In this document: positions 1-6,222 of the stretch, piece after piece
Numbering within the stretch: the stretch's first letter is position 1
Layout of the letters: every line of letters starts with the position of its first letter
DNA from: an uncultured Bacilli bacterium
GTDB lineage: Bacteria > Bacillota_I > Bacilli_A > RF39 > UBA660
Length of the DNA: 7,482 nt
NCBI GenBank assembly: GCA_947631525.1
Contig: CANRLQ010000047.1
Span: forward strand, 1 to 7,482
Direction of reading: 5' to 3'
The notes under the pieces: model-generated
Database searches by the model: none
Told to the model about the DNA's origin: nothing
Seen by the model: only the letters and a program-made list of their open reading frames with translations
Position numbers and translations under genes: made by a program

Positions 1-18
1 ATTTATACATAAGAAAAT

Positions 19-37
19 CCTTAGAAAAAATCTAGGG
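19..37 (+). other. Short hairpin upstream of the left-edge terminator
   Basis: CCTTAGA (19-25) pairs with TCTAGGG (31-37) around an A5 loop, giving seven pairs of which one is G-T. No T-run follows, so it is not itself an intrinsic terminator. It is joined by the 16-nt linker GTTTGTCTACACTCTG (38-53) to the strong hairpin at 54-76. It may be the 3' untranslated end of a gene that lies left of the window. Its function is unknown. Confidence 0.4.
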
Positions 38-53
38 GTTTGTCTACACTCTG

Positions 54-79
54 AAGAACAACTATTTGTTGTTCTTTTT
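54..79 (+). terminator. Rho-independent terminator for an upstream plus-strand gene
   Basis: AAGAACAAC (54-62) and GTTGTTCTT (68-76) form a perfect 9-bp stem with the 5-nt loop TATTT. The stem runs into a T-run (75-79). The T-run lies on the plus strand only, so it should stop transcription arriving from a gene left of the window. Read on the minus strand, the same hairpin directly follows the PBP stop codon (78-80) but is followed by CAG rather than a U-run. At best it would act there as a weak terminator or a 3'-end stabiliser. Confidence 0.75.
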
Positions 80-2057
80 AGTTATTTCCTTGTTCAGCAT
101 CTTTAATAACAGGTATAGTTTTATCTATATCTTCTTTTGATAAATTAGGTTGTGTTCCTTTAATATAGTACATTATAGTAGCATTTTTAGTATTTTTATT
201 TGCTAGTTCTCCAGTAATTGGATTTACAAGGACTCCGATAACATTGTTAGGTGTTTTATACCAGTTGTCCTCTTTATCTTTTGTATAATTTTCAATTGCT
301 TCCACCCATATATTTTTTAAAATAGTACCATCACTAGATTCTGTTTTTCTATTATCATCATAACCTATCCAACCACCAATTAAAATATCTTTATTATATC
401 CAAATATTAAATGGTCAGTATCAGTAGTTCCTGTTTTAATTGCATATTTTTTAGTTATTTTAGGAGCTATACTAATACAGGTAGGATAGTTAAAATCAAT
501 TAAATTTTTGTTATAACTATTAGATAATAATTCATTTAAAATATAAACATAACTTTTATTTAAAATCTGTTCTTTGTGATTATTATATTCATATAAAACA
601 TTTCCATTTATATCTTCTACCTTTTCAATAAAATGTGGTTCAACACTATATCCTTCATTAGCAAACGAAGCATATCCTTTTATCATATTCAAAATATTTA
701 TTTCTTCTGTCCCTAAAGCAAGAGAAGGAATAGCTTCTAAATTATTACTTAATCCTAGTCTTTTACTAAATTCAACTAAGTTTTCTTCCCCTAAAAATAA
801 ATGTGTTTTTACTGCATAAACATTATCTGAATATGCTAAGGCAGCTGCTAAAGTAATTGATTTATTTCCATATATATTATTATAGTTATCAGGACTATAT
901 GTTTTATTATTTGAAAATTTAAAAGTTGTTTTTTCACTTGTAAATGTTGTTGTAGAAGTAAAACCATTTTCTAACGCAGTATAATATAAAAATGGTTTCA
1001 TAGTAGATCCAACTTGTCTTTTAGAACTAGTAACACGATTAAATTGACTTTTATTATAATCCTTACCACCAGCAATTGCTAAAATATTTCCATTATTAGG
1101 ATCCATCATTACAATTGATGTTTCAAGCTCACTATCAGATAAATTTTTCTTTATACTTTGATCTAAAATATTTTGAGCTTCTATATCAAGATTTGTATGT
1201 ATTTTAAGACCTCCAGTTTTTAAAAAAGATTCAGGTATTTCATCAATATTTTTTAATTCAGATAAAACGGCATCTTGATAATACATAAGCGTATTAGAAT
1301 TATCACTTCCATTAATTCCTACATATTCAAGTTTTGTATCATAGGCATCATTCATTTCTTCTTCAGTAATATAACCATTTTCATACATTGATTTTAAAAT
1401 TAATTTTTGTCTCTTTTTAGCAGCTTTTTCATTTTGGGTTGGAGCATAATTAGCTGGCGATTTTGGGATACCTGCTAAAATAGATGCTTCAGCTAATGTT
1501 AAATCTTTAGCTGATTTATTAAAATAATATTTACTAGCATTTTCAATACCATATATTCCACCATAATTAATAGTATTTAAATATCCTTCAAGTATTTCAT
1601 CTTTTGAATAATGAGCTTCCAAACGCATTGTTAACCAAGCTTCTTCTATTTTTCTTGACCATTTTTTATCAAAATCTAAGAATAAATTCTTAGCATACTG
1701 TTGTGTTATTGTAGAAGCACCTTGAATAGTATCTTTGTTTAAAATATTAATTGACATAGCTTTTAGAATTCTTAAAAAATCAAAACCTTGATGTTTATAA
1801 AAATTTTTATCTTCAATTGATATAGTAGCATTTACTAAATCATCAGATATATCACCAATATTTATCCATTGGTTATTAGAACCAGTATATAAATTATTAT
1901 TTTTATCATATAAATAATATCCATTAGCTGAGTTAATTGCAAGTTTATTAGAATTTTTGGCTAATATGTATAGTATTCCATATGACATTAATAAAACTAA
2001 TGATAAAATAGCTAAAATTTTAAAAGTTTTAAAAACAATTTTTTTTATTTTTTTCAT
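78..2057 (-). CDS. Class A penicillin-binding protein (bifunctional transglycosylase/transpeptidase, PBP1A family)
   Basis: Polymerises lipid II into glycan strands and cross-links the stem peptides outside the cytoplasmic membrane. Numbering is for the 659-aa form. A short basic N-terminus leads into one membrane anchor (about 9-33). The GT51 glycosyltransferase domain follows, with EDKNFYKHQG (82-91, catalytic Glu 82), GASTITQQYAKN (113-124), RKIEEAWLTMRLE (135-147) and LAEASILAGIPKSPANYAP (188-206). The transpeptidase domain carries STMK (351-354, nucleophile Ser 351), SDN (410-412) and KTGT (541-544). All key motifs of both active sites are intact, and no PASTA repeats follow. An in-frame GTG at 2064-2066 would add three residues, but it lies inside the ribosome binding site AGGTGAT, so I place the start at ATG 2055-2057. 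The gene diverges from the DUF1934-argS cluster. It could equally be named pbpA, pbp1A or ponA; I cannot choose a symbol. Confidence 0.95.
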   Translation of the reverse strand: MKKIKKIVFKTFKILAILSLVLLMSYGILYILAKNSNKLAINSANGYYLYDKNNNLYTGSNNQWINIGDISDDLVNATISIEDKNFYKHQGFDFLRILKAMSINILNKDTIQGASTITQQYAKNLFLDFDKKWSRKIEEAWLTMRLEAHYSKDEILEGYLNTINYGGIYGIENASKYYFNKSAKDLTLAEASILAGIPKSPANYAPTQNEKAAKKRQKLILKSMYENGYITEEEMNDAYDTKLEYVGINGSDNSNTLMYYQDAVLSELKNIDEIPESFLKTGGLKIHTNLDIEAQNILDQSIKKNLSDSELETSIVMMDPNNGNILAIAGGKDYNKSQFNRVTSSKRQVGSTMKPFLYYTALENGFTSTTTFTSEKTTFKFSNNKTYSPDNYNNIYGNKSITLAAALAYSDNVYAVKTHLFLGEENLVEFSKRLGLSNNLEAIPSLALGTEEINILNMIKGYASFANEGYSVEPHFIEKVEDINGNVLYEYNNHKEQILNKSYVYILNELLSNSYNKNLIDFNYPTCISIAPKITKKYAIKTGTTDTDHLIFGYNKDILIGGWIGYDDNRKTESSDGTILKNIWVEAIENYTKDKEDNWYKTPNNVIGVLVNPITGELANKNTKNATIMYYIKGTQPNLSKEDIDKTIPVIKDAEQGNN

Positions 2058-2061
2058 TAGA

Positions 2062-2068
2062 ATCACCT
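2062..2068 (-). promoter_or_regulatory. Ribosome binding site that fixes the PBP start
   Basis: On the minus strand this reads AGGTGAT, followed by TCTA and then ATG (2057-2055). The seven bases match the complement of the 16S rRNA 3' end, which contains ATCACCT. The GTG inside it is therefore part of the binding site and not the start codon. Confidence 0.8.
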
Positions 2069-2139
2069 ATATTTATTATTAGAAAAAAGATTAAAAATAA
2101 ACATAAAAATTTAACATATTAAAAATTATTAAAAAATTC

Positions 2140-2168
2140 TTGCATTTTTTATATAACTATATTATAAT
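2140..2168 (+). promoter_or_regulatory. Sigma-A type promoter of the DUF1934-argS operon
   Basis: TTGCAT (2140-2145) and TATAAT (2163-2168) are separated by 17 nt, close to the vegetative consensus, so transcription should start near 2175. This leaves a leader of roughly 18 nt, enough for the ribosome binding site AAGGA (2180-2184) and too short for a T-box or other riboswitch. The -10 lies in the palindrome ATTATAAT (2161-2168), so a -10-like hexamer can be read on both strands. No matching -35 is visible for the minus-strand reading toward the PBP gene. Confidence 0.7.
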
Positions 2169-2192
2169 GAGGCAGTAACAAGGAATGATTTT

Positions 2193-2555
2193 ATGACTAA
2201 GGTTATTGTTGAAGGTTTAATTAAAAGTGCATCCGCAGAAAAATTTAATGTACTAGGAATATGTATTGATAATACTATAAAGTATAAATATAATAATGAA
2301 TTAGTCATAATAAAAACTTTTAAAAATAAAGTTATTATTTCTAAAAAAGATGAAATAAAAAATTCTATCTTTATATTTGAAGATAAGGTAGAAACGATGT
2401 GTAATTATAATTTGTATGGAAAAAGTTTAAAATTAAAAATATTTACTAAAAAATTGAAAATTACAAAAAATACAATATATATTGATTATGTTGTAGAAAA
2501 TAGCCAAAATATTATTTTAAGTTTAAATATAAAAGGTGATAATTATGATAATTGA
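2193..2555 (+). CDS. DUF1934 (YwiB-like) beta-barrel protein
   Basis: A 120-aa cytoplasmic protein with no signal peptide or membrane segment. The pattern fits DUF1934, a small calycin-like beta-barrel family of unknown function typified by B. subtilis YwiB. It has alternating hydrophobic beta strands, and its second half has a family-like stretch: a Tyr-Gly turn (NYNLYGKSLKLKIFTKKL, about 72-89), then KNTIYIDYVV and a final strand SLNIKG. It is shorter than the roughly 140 aa of YwiB. The context supports the call, because ywiB lies directly upstream of argS in Bacillus. Start ATG 2193 is preceded by AAGGA with 8-nt spacing. Its TGA stop (2553-2555) lies inside argS, so the two genes are co-transcribed and probably translationally coupled. 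Identification rests on weak sequence similarity plus gene order. Confidence 0.7.
   Translation: MTKVIVEGLIKSASAEKFNVLGICIDNTIKYKYNNELVIIKTFKNKVIISKKDEIKNSIFIFEDKVETMCNYNLYGKSLKLKIFTKKLKITKNTIYIDYVVENSQNIILSLNIKGDNYDN
2534..2540 (+). promoter_or_regulatory. Ribosome binding site that fixes the argS start
   Basis: AGGTGAT, then AATT, then ATG (2545). A GTG at 2536-2538 opens the same frame three codons earlier, but it sits within this site. The site lies inside the DUF1934 coding sequence, so ribosomes finishing that gene pass over it. Confidence 0.8.
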
Positions 2556-4233
2556 TTTATTAGACAAAATAATCAAAGAAGAATTAAAAAAATTAAATTA
2601 TGAAATAGATTTAAAAGTTGTAAAATCAAATAGACCTGATTTATGTGATTATCAATTTGATGGCGTTTTTAAACTAGCAAAGTTATATCATAAAAATCCA
2701 ACTCTAATAGGTGAAGAAATAGTAAATTCTATTAAAAATAGGGATGATTATAATTATTACTTCAAGGAATGTAGTTTTGTAAAACCAGGTTTTATTAATA
2801 TGATTATTAGTAATAAATTAATAAATGAAACTTTAATAAAAATGAATAAAAGTGAAAAATTTGGATTAAAAAAACCAGCTAAGGAAGATACATATATATT
2901 AGATTATGGTGGTGCTAATATAGCAAAACCATTGCATGTTGGACATATGAGAAGCCCAATTGTTGGAGAATCAGTAAAAAGAATAATAAACTATATGGGT
3001 CATAAAACTATAAGTGACGTTCATTTAGGAGATTATGGATTACAAATAGGACAAGTAATATATGGACTTAAACAAGAGAAAAAAACTGTTGATGATATTA
3101 ATTTAGAATTACTTGAATATATATATCCTAAAATAAGTAATCTTTGTAAAAATGATGAAAAAGTAAAAGAAGAATGTTCAAAAATTACGAAAGAATTACA
3201 AGAAGGTAATTTAGAATATTACAATTATTTTAAAAAAATTCGTGAAATATCGGGTAATGATATAAAAAATATATATAAATATTTAGGTGTTGATTTTGAT
3301 ATTTGGTATGGAGAAAGTGATGCATATAAATATATAGATGAAGCCGAAAAAATAATAAATGATAAAAATTTATTTACTATAAGTGAAGGAGCAAAAATAG
3401 TTGATGTAAAAAAAGAAAAAGATTTAAAGGAGATGCCACCACTTATATTTAAAAATAGTATTGGTGCCTATCTTTATGGAACAACTGATATAGCAACTAT
3501 TTTACAAAGGGAAAAAGATTTTAAACCTGATTATATACTATATTTTGCAGATTTAAGGCAACAACTTCACTTTGAACAGGTATTTAGAGTGATTGAAAAA
3601 AGTAAAATAAGTGATGCAAAGTTAGAATTTCTAGGTTTTGGGACTATCAACGGAATAGATGGGAAACCATATAAAACAAGAGATGGTCAAGTTCCTAAAT
3701 TATCATCTTTATTTGAAGAAGTAAGAAGTATATTTATAGATAAAAAAGAAGAAAATAAAAACATGAGTAAATTAGATCAAGATATAATTGTTAATTCAAT
3801 ATTAAAATTTGCAGATTTACAAAATAATAGAGAGAAAGATTATATTTTTGATATTTCAAAATTTAGTGAAGTAGTAGGAAAAACAGGACCATATGTTTTA
3901 TATACTTATCTTAGAACTAATAAAATATTAGAAAAAATTAATACTGAATTAAATGATGAAATATATAATGAATTTGATCGTAATTTAAGAATCAAATTAA
4001 TTGAATTTGATTTATATTTAAATAATGCATTCACAGATAGATTACCAAATATATTAGCCGATTATGTATATGATTTGTGTGTTTGTATCAATGCATTTTA
4101 TCAAAATAATCGTATTAATAATTTAACTGATGATGATAAAAAACAAAACTGGATTTATGTTTTAACATTGGCCAACAAATTATTAAAAGATATGTTAAAA
4201 CTATTAATAATTGATATACCAGAATTTATGTAA
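2545..4233 (+). CDS. argS: Arginyl-tRNA synthetase
   Basis: Charges tRNA-Arg with arginine using ATP, in the cytosol. It is 562 aa, close to the 556 aa of B. subtilis ArgS, and looks complete. The N-terminal tRNA-recognition domain spans about 1-85 (note DYQFDGVFKLAK). The class I catalytic core begins with DYGGANIAKPLHVGHMRS, where HVGH (131-134) is the HIGH motif and ANIAKP is the usual ArgRS lead-in. YLYGTTDIA lies near 309-317. GKPYKTRDG (373-381) stands where other class I enzymes have KMSKS, as is usual for ArgRS. The C-terminal DALR anticodon-binding domain starts at GPYVLYTYLRTNKIL and ends in LLIIDIPEFM, like the family ending in Met. It overlaps the DUF1934 gene by 11 nt and is followed 56 nt later by rpoE. 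Confidence 0.97.
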   Translation: MIIDLLDKIIKEELKKLNYEIDLKVVKSNRPDLCDYQFDGVFKLAKLYHKNPTLIGEEIVNSIKNRDDYNYYFKECSFVKPGFINMIISNKLINETLIKMNKSEKFGLKKPAKEDTYILDYGGANIAKPLHVGHMRSPIVGESVKRIINYMGHKTISDVHLGDYGLQIGQVIYGLKQEKKTVDDINLELLEYIYPKISNLCKNDEKVKEECSKITKELQEGNLEYYNYFKKIREISGNDIKNIYKYLGVDFDIWYGESDAYKYIDEAEKIINDKNLFTISEGAKIVDVKKEKDLKEMPPLIFKNSIGAYLYGTTDIATILQREKDFKPDYILYFADLRQQLHFEQVFRVIEKSKISDAKLEFLGFGTINGIDGKPYKTRDGQVPKLSSLFEEVRSIFIDKKEENKNMSKLDQDIIVNSILKFADLQNNREKDYIFDISKFSEVVGKTGPYVLYTYLRTNKILEKINTELNDEIYNEFDRNLRIKLIEFDLYLNNAFTDRLPNILADYVYDLCVCINAFYQNNRINNLTDDDKKQNWIYVLTLANKLLKDMLKLLIIDIPEFM

Positions 4234-4253
4234 AAAAGTAGTAAATTTTTAAT

Positions 4254-4259
4254 TATAAT
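4254..4259 (+). promoter_or_regulatory. Possible -10 element ahead of rpoE
   Basis: A perfect TATAAT lies in the 56-nt argS-rpoE gap, 30 nt before the rpoE start. No recognisable -35 lies 16-18 nt upstream, where the sequence is the A-run at the argS stop. In DNA this AT-rich a TATAAT is often chance, so rpoE may simply be read through from the operon promoter. Confidence 0.25.
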
Positions 4260-4289
4260 GCATAATATAAAGTAATTAGGAGGAATAAT

Positions 4290-4718
4290 ATGAAAATAAA
4301 AGATATACCAGTTGAAGAGTTAGAACTTATGTCTTATACAGATTTAACTTATATGTTATTAAAAGAAAAAAAGAAACCAATGAATACAGCTAATTTATTT
4401 AAAGAAATATGTAAATTACTTGATTATAGCGATGATGAATATACTGCTAAAATAGGGGATTATTATACTTCCCTTAATATAGATAAAAGATTTATATTAT
4501 TAGAATCTAATGAATGGGATATAAGTGATAATCATTCAGTTGAATTAGTTATAGATGATGATGAAGAAGAAACAGATGAAAACTTAGAGGAAGAAGAAGT
4601 AGAAGAAGAATTTGATAATGAAATAGAAGATTTTGATTCAAATGATGAATTAGAAGATGATGACATCAGTGATTTATCTATTGTTGATGATGATGACGAT
4701 GAATTAGAAGATGAATAG
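4290..4718 (+). CDS. rpoE: DNA-directed RNA polymerase delta subunit
   Basis: Delta binds core RNA polymerase and, in Bacillus, promotes recycling by displacing nucleic acids and makes transcription more responsive to initiating NTP levels. This 142-aa protein has the standard two parts. Residues 1-78 form the HARE-HTH domain, with LTYMLLKEKKKPMN, a second helix NLFKEICKLL, and IGDYYTSLNIDKRFILLESNEWDIS, which closely follows the Bacillus pattern. Residues 89-142 form a disordered acidic tail, in which 36 of 54 residues are Asp or Glu and none is Lys or Arg. It is shorter than the 173 aa of B. subtilis and lacks the lysine-rich tract found there between domain and tail. The start is clear: AGGAGG (4278-4283) with 6-nt spacing. 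The end of the gene doubles as part of a terminator. Bacillus has pyrG next; here a membrane protein gene follows. Confidence 0.95.
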   Translation: MKIKDIPVEELELMSYTDLTYMLLKEKKKPMNTANLFKEICKLLDYSDDEYTAKIGDYYTSLNIDKRFILLESNEWDISDNHSVELVIDDDEEETDENLEEEEVEEEFDNEIEDFDSNDELEDDDISDLSIVDDDDDELEDE

Positions 4719-4731
4719 TCTTCTTTTTTTT
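4706..4731 (+). terminator. Rho-independent terminator overlapping the end of rpoE
   Basis: AGAAGA (4706-4711), inside the last rpoE codons, pairs with TCTTCT (4719-4724) around a 7-nt loop that contains the TAG stop (4716-4718). A run of eight Ts (4724-4731) follows, so the outermost stem pair uses the first T of the run. The stem is short and AT-rich, so termination may be partial, letting some transcription reach the CmpB-like gene. Confidence 0.6.
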
Positions 4732-4746
4732 AGTCATTATAATAAT

Positions 4747-4752
4747 GGTGAT
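4747..4752 (+). promoter_or_regulatory. Ribosome binding site that fixes the CmpB-like gene start
   Basis: GGTGAT, then TAAT, then ATG (4757). An earlier in-frame ATG at 4745 overlaps this site and has nothing resembling a ribosome binding site before it, so the downstream start is preferred. Confidence 0.65.
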
Positions 4753-4756
4753 TAAT

Positions 4757-5251
4757 ATGTATTATACAAATATCTTTTTTTTATATTCAATAATTGGTTT
4801 TATTTTAGAATATATTATGTATTTAACAATAGGATATGAAGGAGGAATATTATACGGTTTTTGGACTCCAGTATATGGTATAGGAGCTGTTATAATTATT
4901 TTTACTTATAATAAATTTATTGCTAAATTAGAGCATCATAAAATTTTAAAATTTTTATTGATTTTTTTAACGGGTTTTATTTTATTATCATTTATTGAGT
5001 ATATAGGTGGAGTAGTTATAAAATTTATCTTTAATAAAACATTATGGGATTATTCTGAATATAAGTTTAATATTGGGAAATATATTGCTTTTGAGATGGC
5101 TACTTTATGGGCTATTGCATCTTTAATATTAATATATGGTCTTAAAGGAATAACTGATAAAATAGCAAAAAAAATACCCAAATTTATTACTTGGATATTA
5201 ATTATATTATTTATTATCGATTTAATATGTACAGTTTTATTTAAAAAATAA
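4757..5251 (+). CDS. Putative ABC transporter permease family membrane protein (PF06541, CmpB-like)
   Basis: A 164-aa integral membrane protein with about five predicted helices (roughly 5-22, 37-51, 64-92, 108-128 and 143-161). Family-like features are an early Gly-x-x-x-Glu (G14, E18), YGFWTPVYGIGA (33-44, matching the usual G-P-W-x-P-I-Y-G element), Glu 81 in a membrane segment and WDYSEYKFN (97-105). PF06541 is named as a putative ABC transporter permease, but its members are often orphan genes without an ATPase and their function is not established. There is no ATP-binding partner here either. It lies behind the rpoE terminator, so it depends on read-through or a local promoter. A TATAAT at 4738-4743 lacks a -35 and would leave almost no leader. 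The next gene, convergent, encodes a cell-wall carboxypeptidase, and the two stop codons touch. Confidence 0.75.
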   Translation: MYYTNIFFLYSIIGFILEYIMYLTIGYEGGILYGFWTPVYGIGAVIIIFTYNKFIAKLEHHKILKFLLIFLTGFILLSFIEYIGGVVIKFIFNKTLWDYSEYKFNIGKYIAFEMATLWAIASLILIYGLKGITDKIAKKIPKFITWILIILFIIDLICTVLFKK

Positions 5252-5257
5252 TTATTT
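5246..5257. repeat. Perfect 12-bp palindrome across two abutting stop codons
   Basis: AAATAATTATTT is its own reverse complement. Its centre (5251/5252) is the junction between the plus-strand TAA (5249-5251) and the minus-strand TAA (5252-5254). It is all A and T with no loop and no strong T-run on either side, so I do not call it a terminator. Confidence 0.6.
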
Positions 5258-5908
5258 GAAATATTCTTCTAATGTTATCTTTTTTTTATATATTTCTTTA
5301 GCTATTTTAGTACCAACATATCTATAATGCCATGGTTCATATTTAAATCCTGTTATTTTTTCTTTCCCTTTAGGATATCTTAAAATAAATCCATATTTAT
5401 AAGCATTTTTTTTCATCCAATTAAATTCTTTTGCTTGTTCAAATAAATCATAATCTTCATTTGAACCCATTACATCAACAGCAAGACCTGTTTGATGTTC
5501 AGAATGTCCTGGTTTAGCACTACAACTTAAAGCATAATCCATACCTTTAGTTTTGGCATAATAATTAAATAATTTTTCTTGATACTGATAACTACGGTAA
5601 GTTGAAACAGCTATTATTTTGTAATTTTTTTTGTATGCTTCTTCACTTAACTTTTCAAAATTATAAGCGGCTTCTTCAACCATATATTTATCATCAGTTG
5701 AATATTTTAAATTTAATTTAACTAAATTATTAGGAATGAAATCACTTTTTAATTTGTAATTTTTATTAACTAATACATCAATCCTATTCGCATTATCAAT
5801 TACCCTAATATTTTTGTAAAAATCATTATTATCGCATGTTTTTATTGATATAATCATTATTAAAATACCAACTATGATAATAATATACTTTTTTAAATCA
5901 TCATACAT
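5252..5908 (-). CDS. Membrane-anchored D,D-carboxypeptidase, VanY/M15B family
   Basis: Zinc peptidase predicted to remove the terminal D-Ala from peptidoglycan stem peptides outside the cell. In the 218-aa form, a hydrophobic segment (about 8-23) is a signal anchor. Cys 25 follows it, but the context IKTC is a poor lipobox. The M15B domain contains STYRSYQYQ (102-110), SEHQTGLAVDV (136-146, zinc ligands His 138 and Asp 145) and EPWHYRY (191-197, catalytic Glu 191 and zinc ligand His 194), so the active site is complete. Upstream GTG (5915-5917) and ATG (5912-5914) codons overlap the site AGTGAT. I place the start at ATG 5906-5908, four nt after that site, which is the spacing seen in neighbouring genes; the choice is moderately secure. 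VanY-like enzymes are common housekeeping wall enzymes. Nothing here (no vanH, vanA or vanX, no VanRS) suggests glycopeptide resistance. Confidence 0.92.
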   Translation of the reverse strand: MYDDLKKYIIIIVGILIMIISIKTCDNNDFYKNIRVIDNANRIDVLVNKNYKLKSDFIPNNLVKLNLKYSTDDKYMVEEAAYNFEKLSEEAYKKNYKIIAVSTYRSYQYQEKLFNYYAKTKGMDYALSCSAKPGHSEHQTGLAVDVMGSNEDYDLFEQAKEFNWMKKNAYKYGFILRYPKGKEKITGFKYEPWHYRYVGTKIAKEIYKKKITLEEYFK

Positions 5909-5923
5909 ATACATCACTAATAT

Positions 5924-5929
5924 ATTATA
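5924..5929 (-). promoter_or_regulatory. Possible -10 element of the carboxypeptidase gene
   Basis: TATAAT on the minus strand, with only TTAAAT at the -35 position 17 nt upstream. Because the rpmB terminator lies just before it, the carboxypeptidase gene probably needs its own promoter. A start point near 5917 would give a leader of only about 9-10 nt, which would cut into the ribosome binding site. Confidence 0.3.
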
Positions 5930-5960
5930 TGAAAAAATTTTAATAAATTTAAATTTTAAT

Positions 5961-6003
5961 AAAAAAAAAGATACAAAGTATTTTAAGCAGTAACTTCTGT
6001 ATC
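5961..6003 (-). terminator. Rho-independent terminator overlapping the end of rpmB
   Basis: On the minus strand GATACAGA (6003-5996), inside the last L28 codons, pairs with TTTGTATC (5977-5970). The eight pairs include one G-T, and a run of nine Ts follows (5969-5961). The 18-nt loop contains the rpmB stop codon (5985-5983). A shorter alternative, ATAC-TTT-GTAT, uses only sequence after the stop. Confidence 0.65.
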
Positions 6004-6180
6004 TACATTTTTTGTTGTTTTTCTAAGAGTTCTAAGTTCTCTAGCACTTATTCTTACTTTCTCTCCGTTTTCAAGAGTAACTTTTTGTAAATTTGGTTTT
6101 TGAGCATGTTTTGTAGCTCTTAAAGAATGTGATCTTCTATTACCAAATAAAGGTTTTTTAGTAGTTGCTTTTTTAGCCAT
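5983..6180 (-). CDS. rpmB: Large ribosomal subunit protein L28
   Basis: A structural protein of the 50S subunit. It is 65 aa, near the usual 62-78. FGNRRSHSLRATKHAQKPNLQKV (about 12-34) carries the family's GN-x-x-SH and PNLQKV elements, and VRISARELRTL (42-52) matches the conserved VxxSARxLR strand. The N-terminus, MAKKATTKKPLFGN, replaces the common C-x-x-TGK-x-P-x-x-GN with a Cys-free and slightly shorter form, so this is a zinc-independent version. The start is clear: AAGGAGGT (6194-6187 on the minus strand) with 6-nt spacing, the strongest ribosome binding site in the window and fitting for a ribosomal protein. It is transcribed alone, with its own promoter and terminator. Confidence 0.95.
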   Translation of the reverse strand: MAKKATTKKPLFGNRRSHSLRATKHAQKPNLQKVTLENGEKVRISARELRTLRKTTKNVDTEVTA

Positions 6181-6222
6181 ATCAATACCTCCTTGTGTAT
6201 AAGTTTTTTTCCACGCCTTATA

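Noticed and set aside
2069..2139. Promoter for the PBP gene on the minus strand
   Set aside because: Several TATAAT-like strings occur, but none has a recognisable -35 at 16-18 nt. In a stretch that is almost all A and T these are expected by chance, although a promoter must exist somewhere here.
2169..2192. T-box or other riboswitch controlling argS
   Set aside because: The predicted transcription start leaves only about 18 nt before the first gene, with no stem, T-box sequence or terminator.
4559..4718. Repeat array in the GAT/GAA-rich end of rpoE
   Set aside because: The repetitive look comes from the Asp/Glu tail of delta factor encoded in AT-rich codons. It has no regular unit or spacing.
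5252..5908. Glycopeptide resistance gene vanY
   Set aside because: The active-site family fits, but M15B carboxypeptidases are common housekeeping wall enzymes. No vanH, vanA, vanX, VanR or VanS lies nearby, and base composition matches the neighbours.
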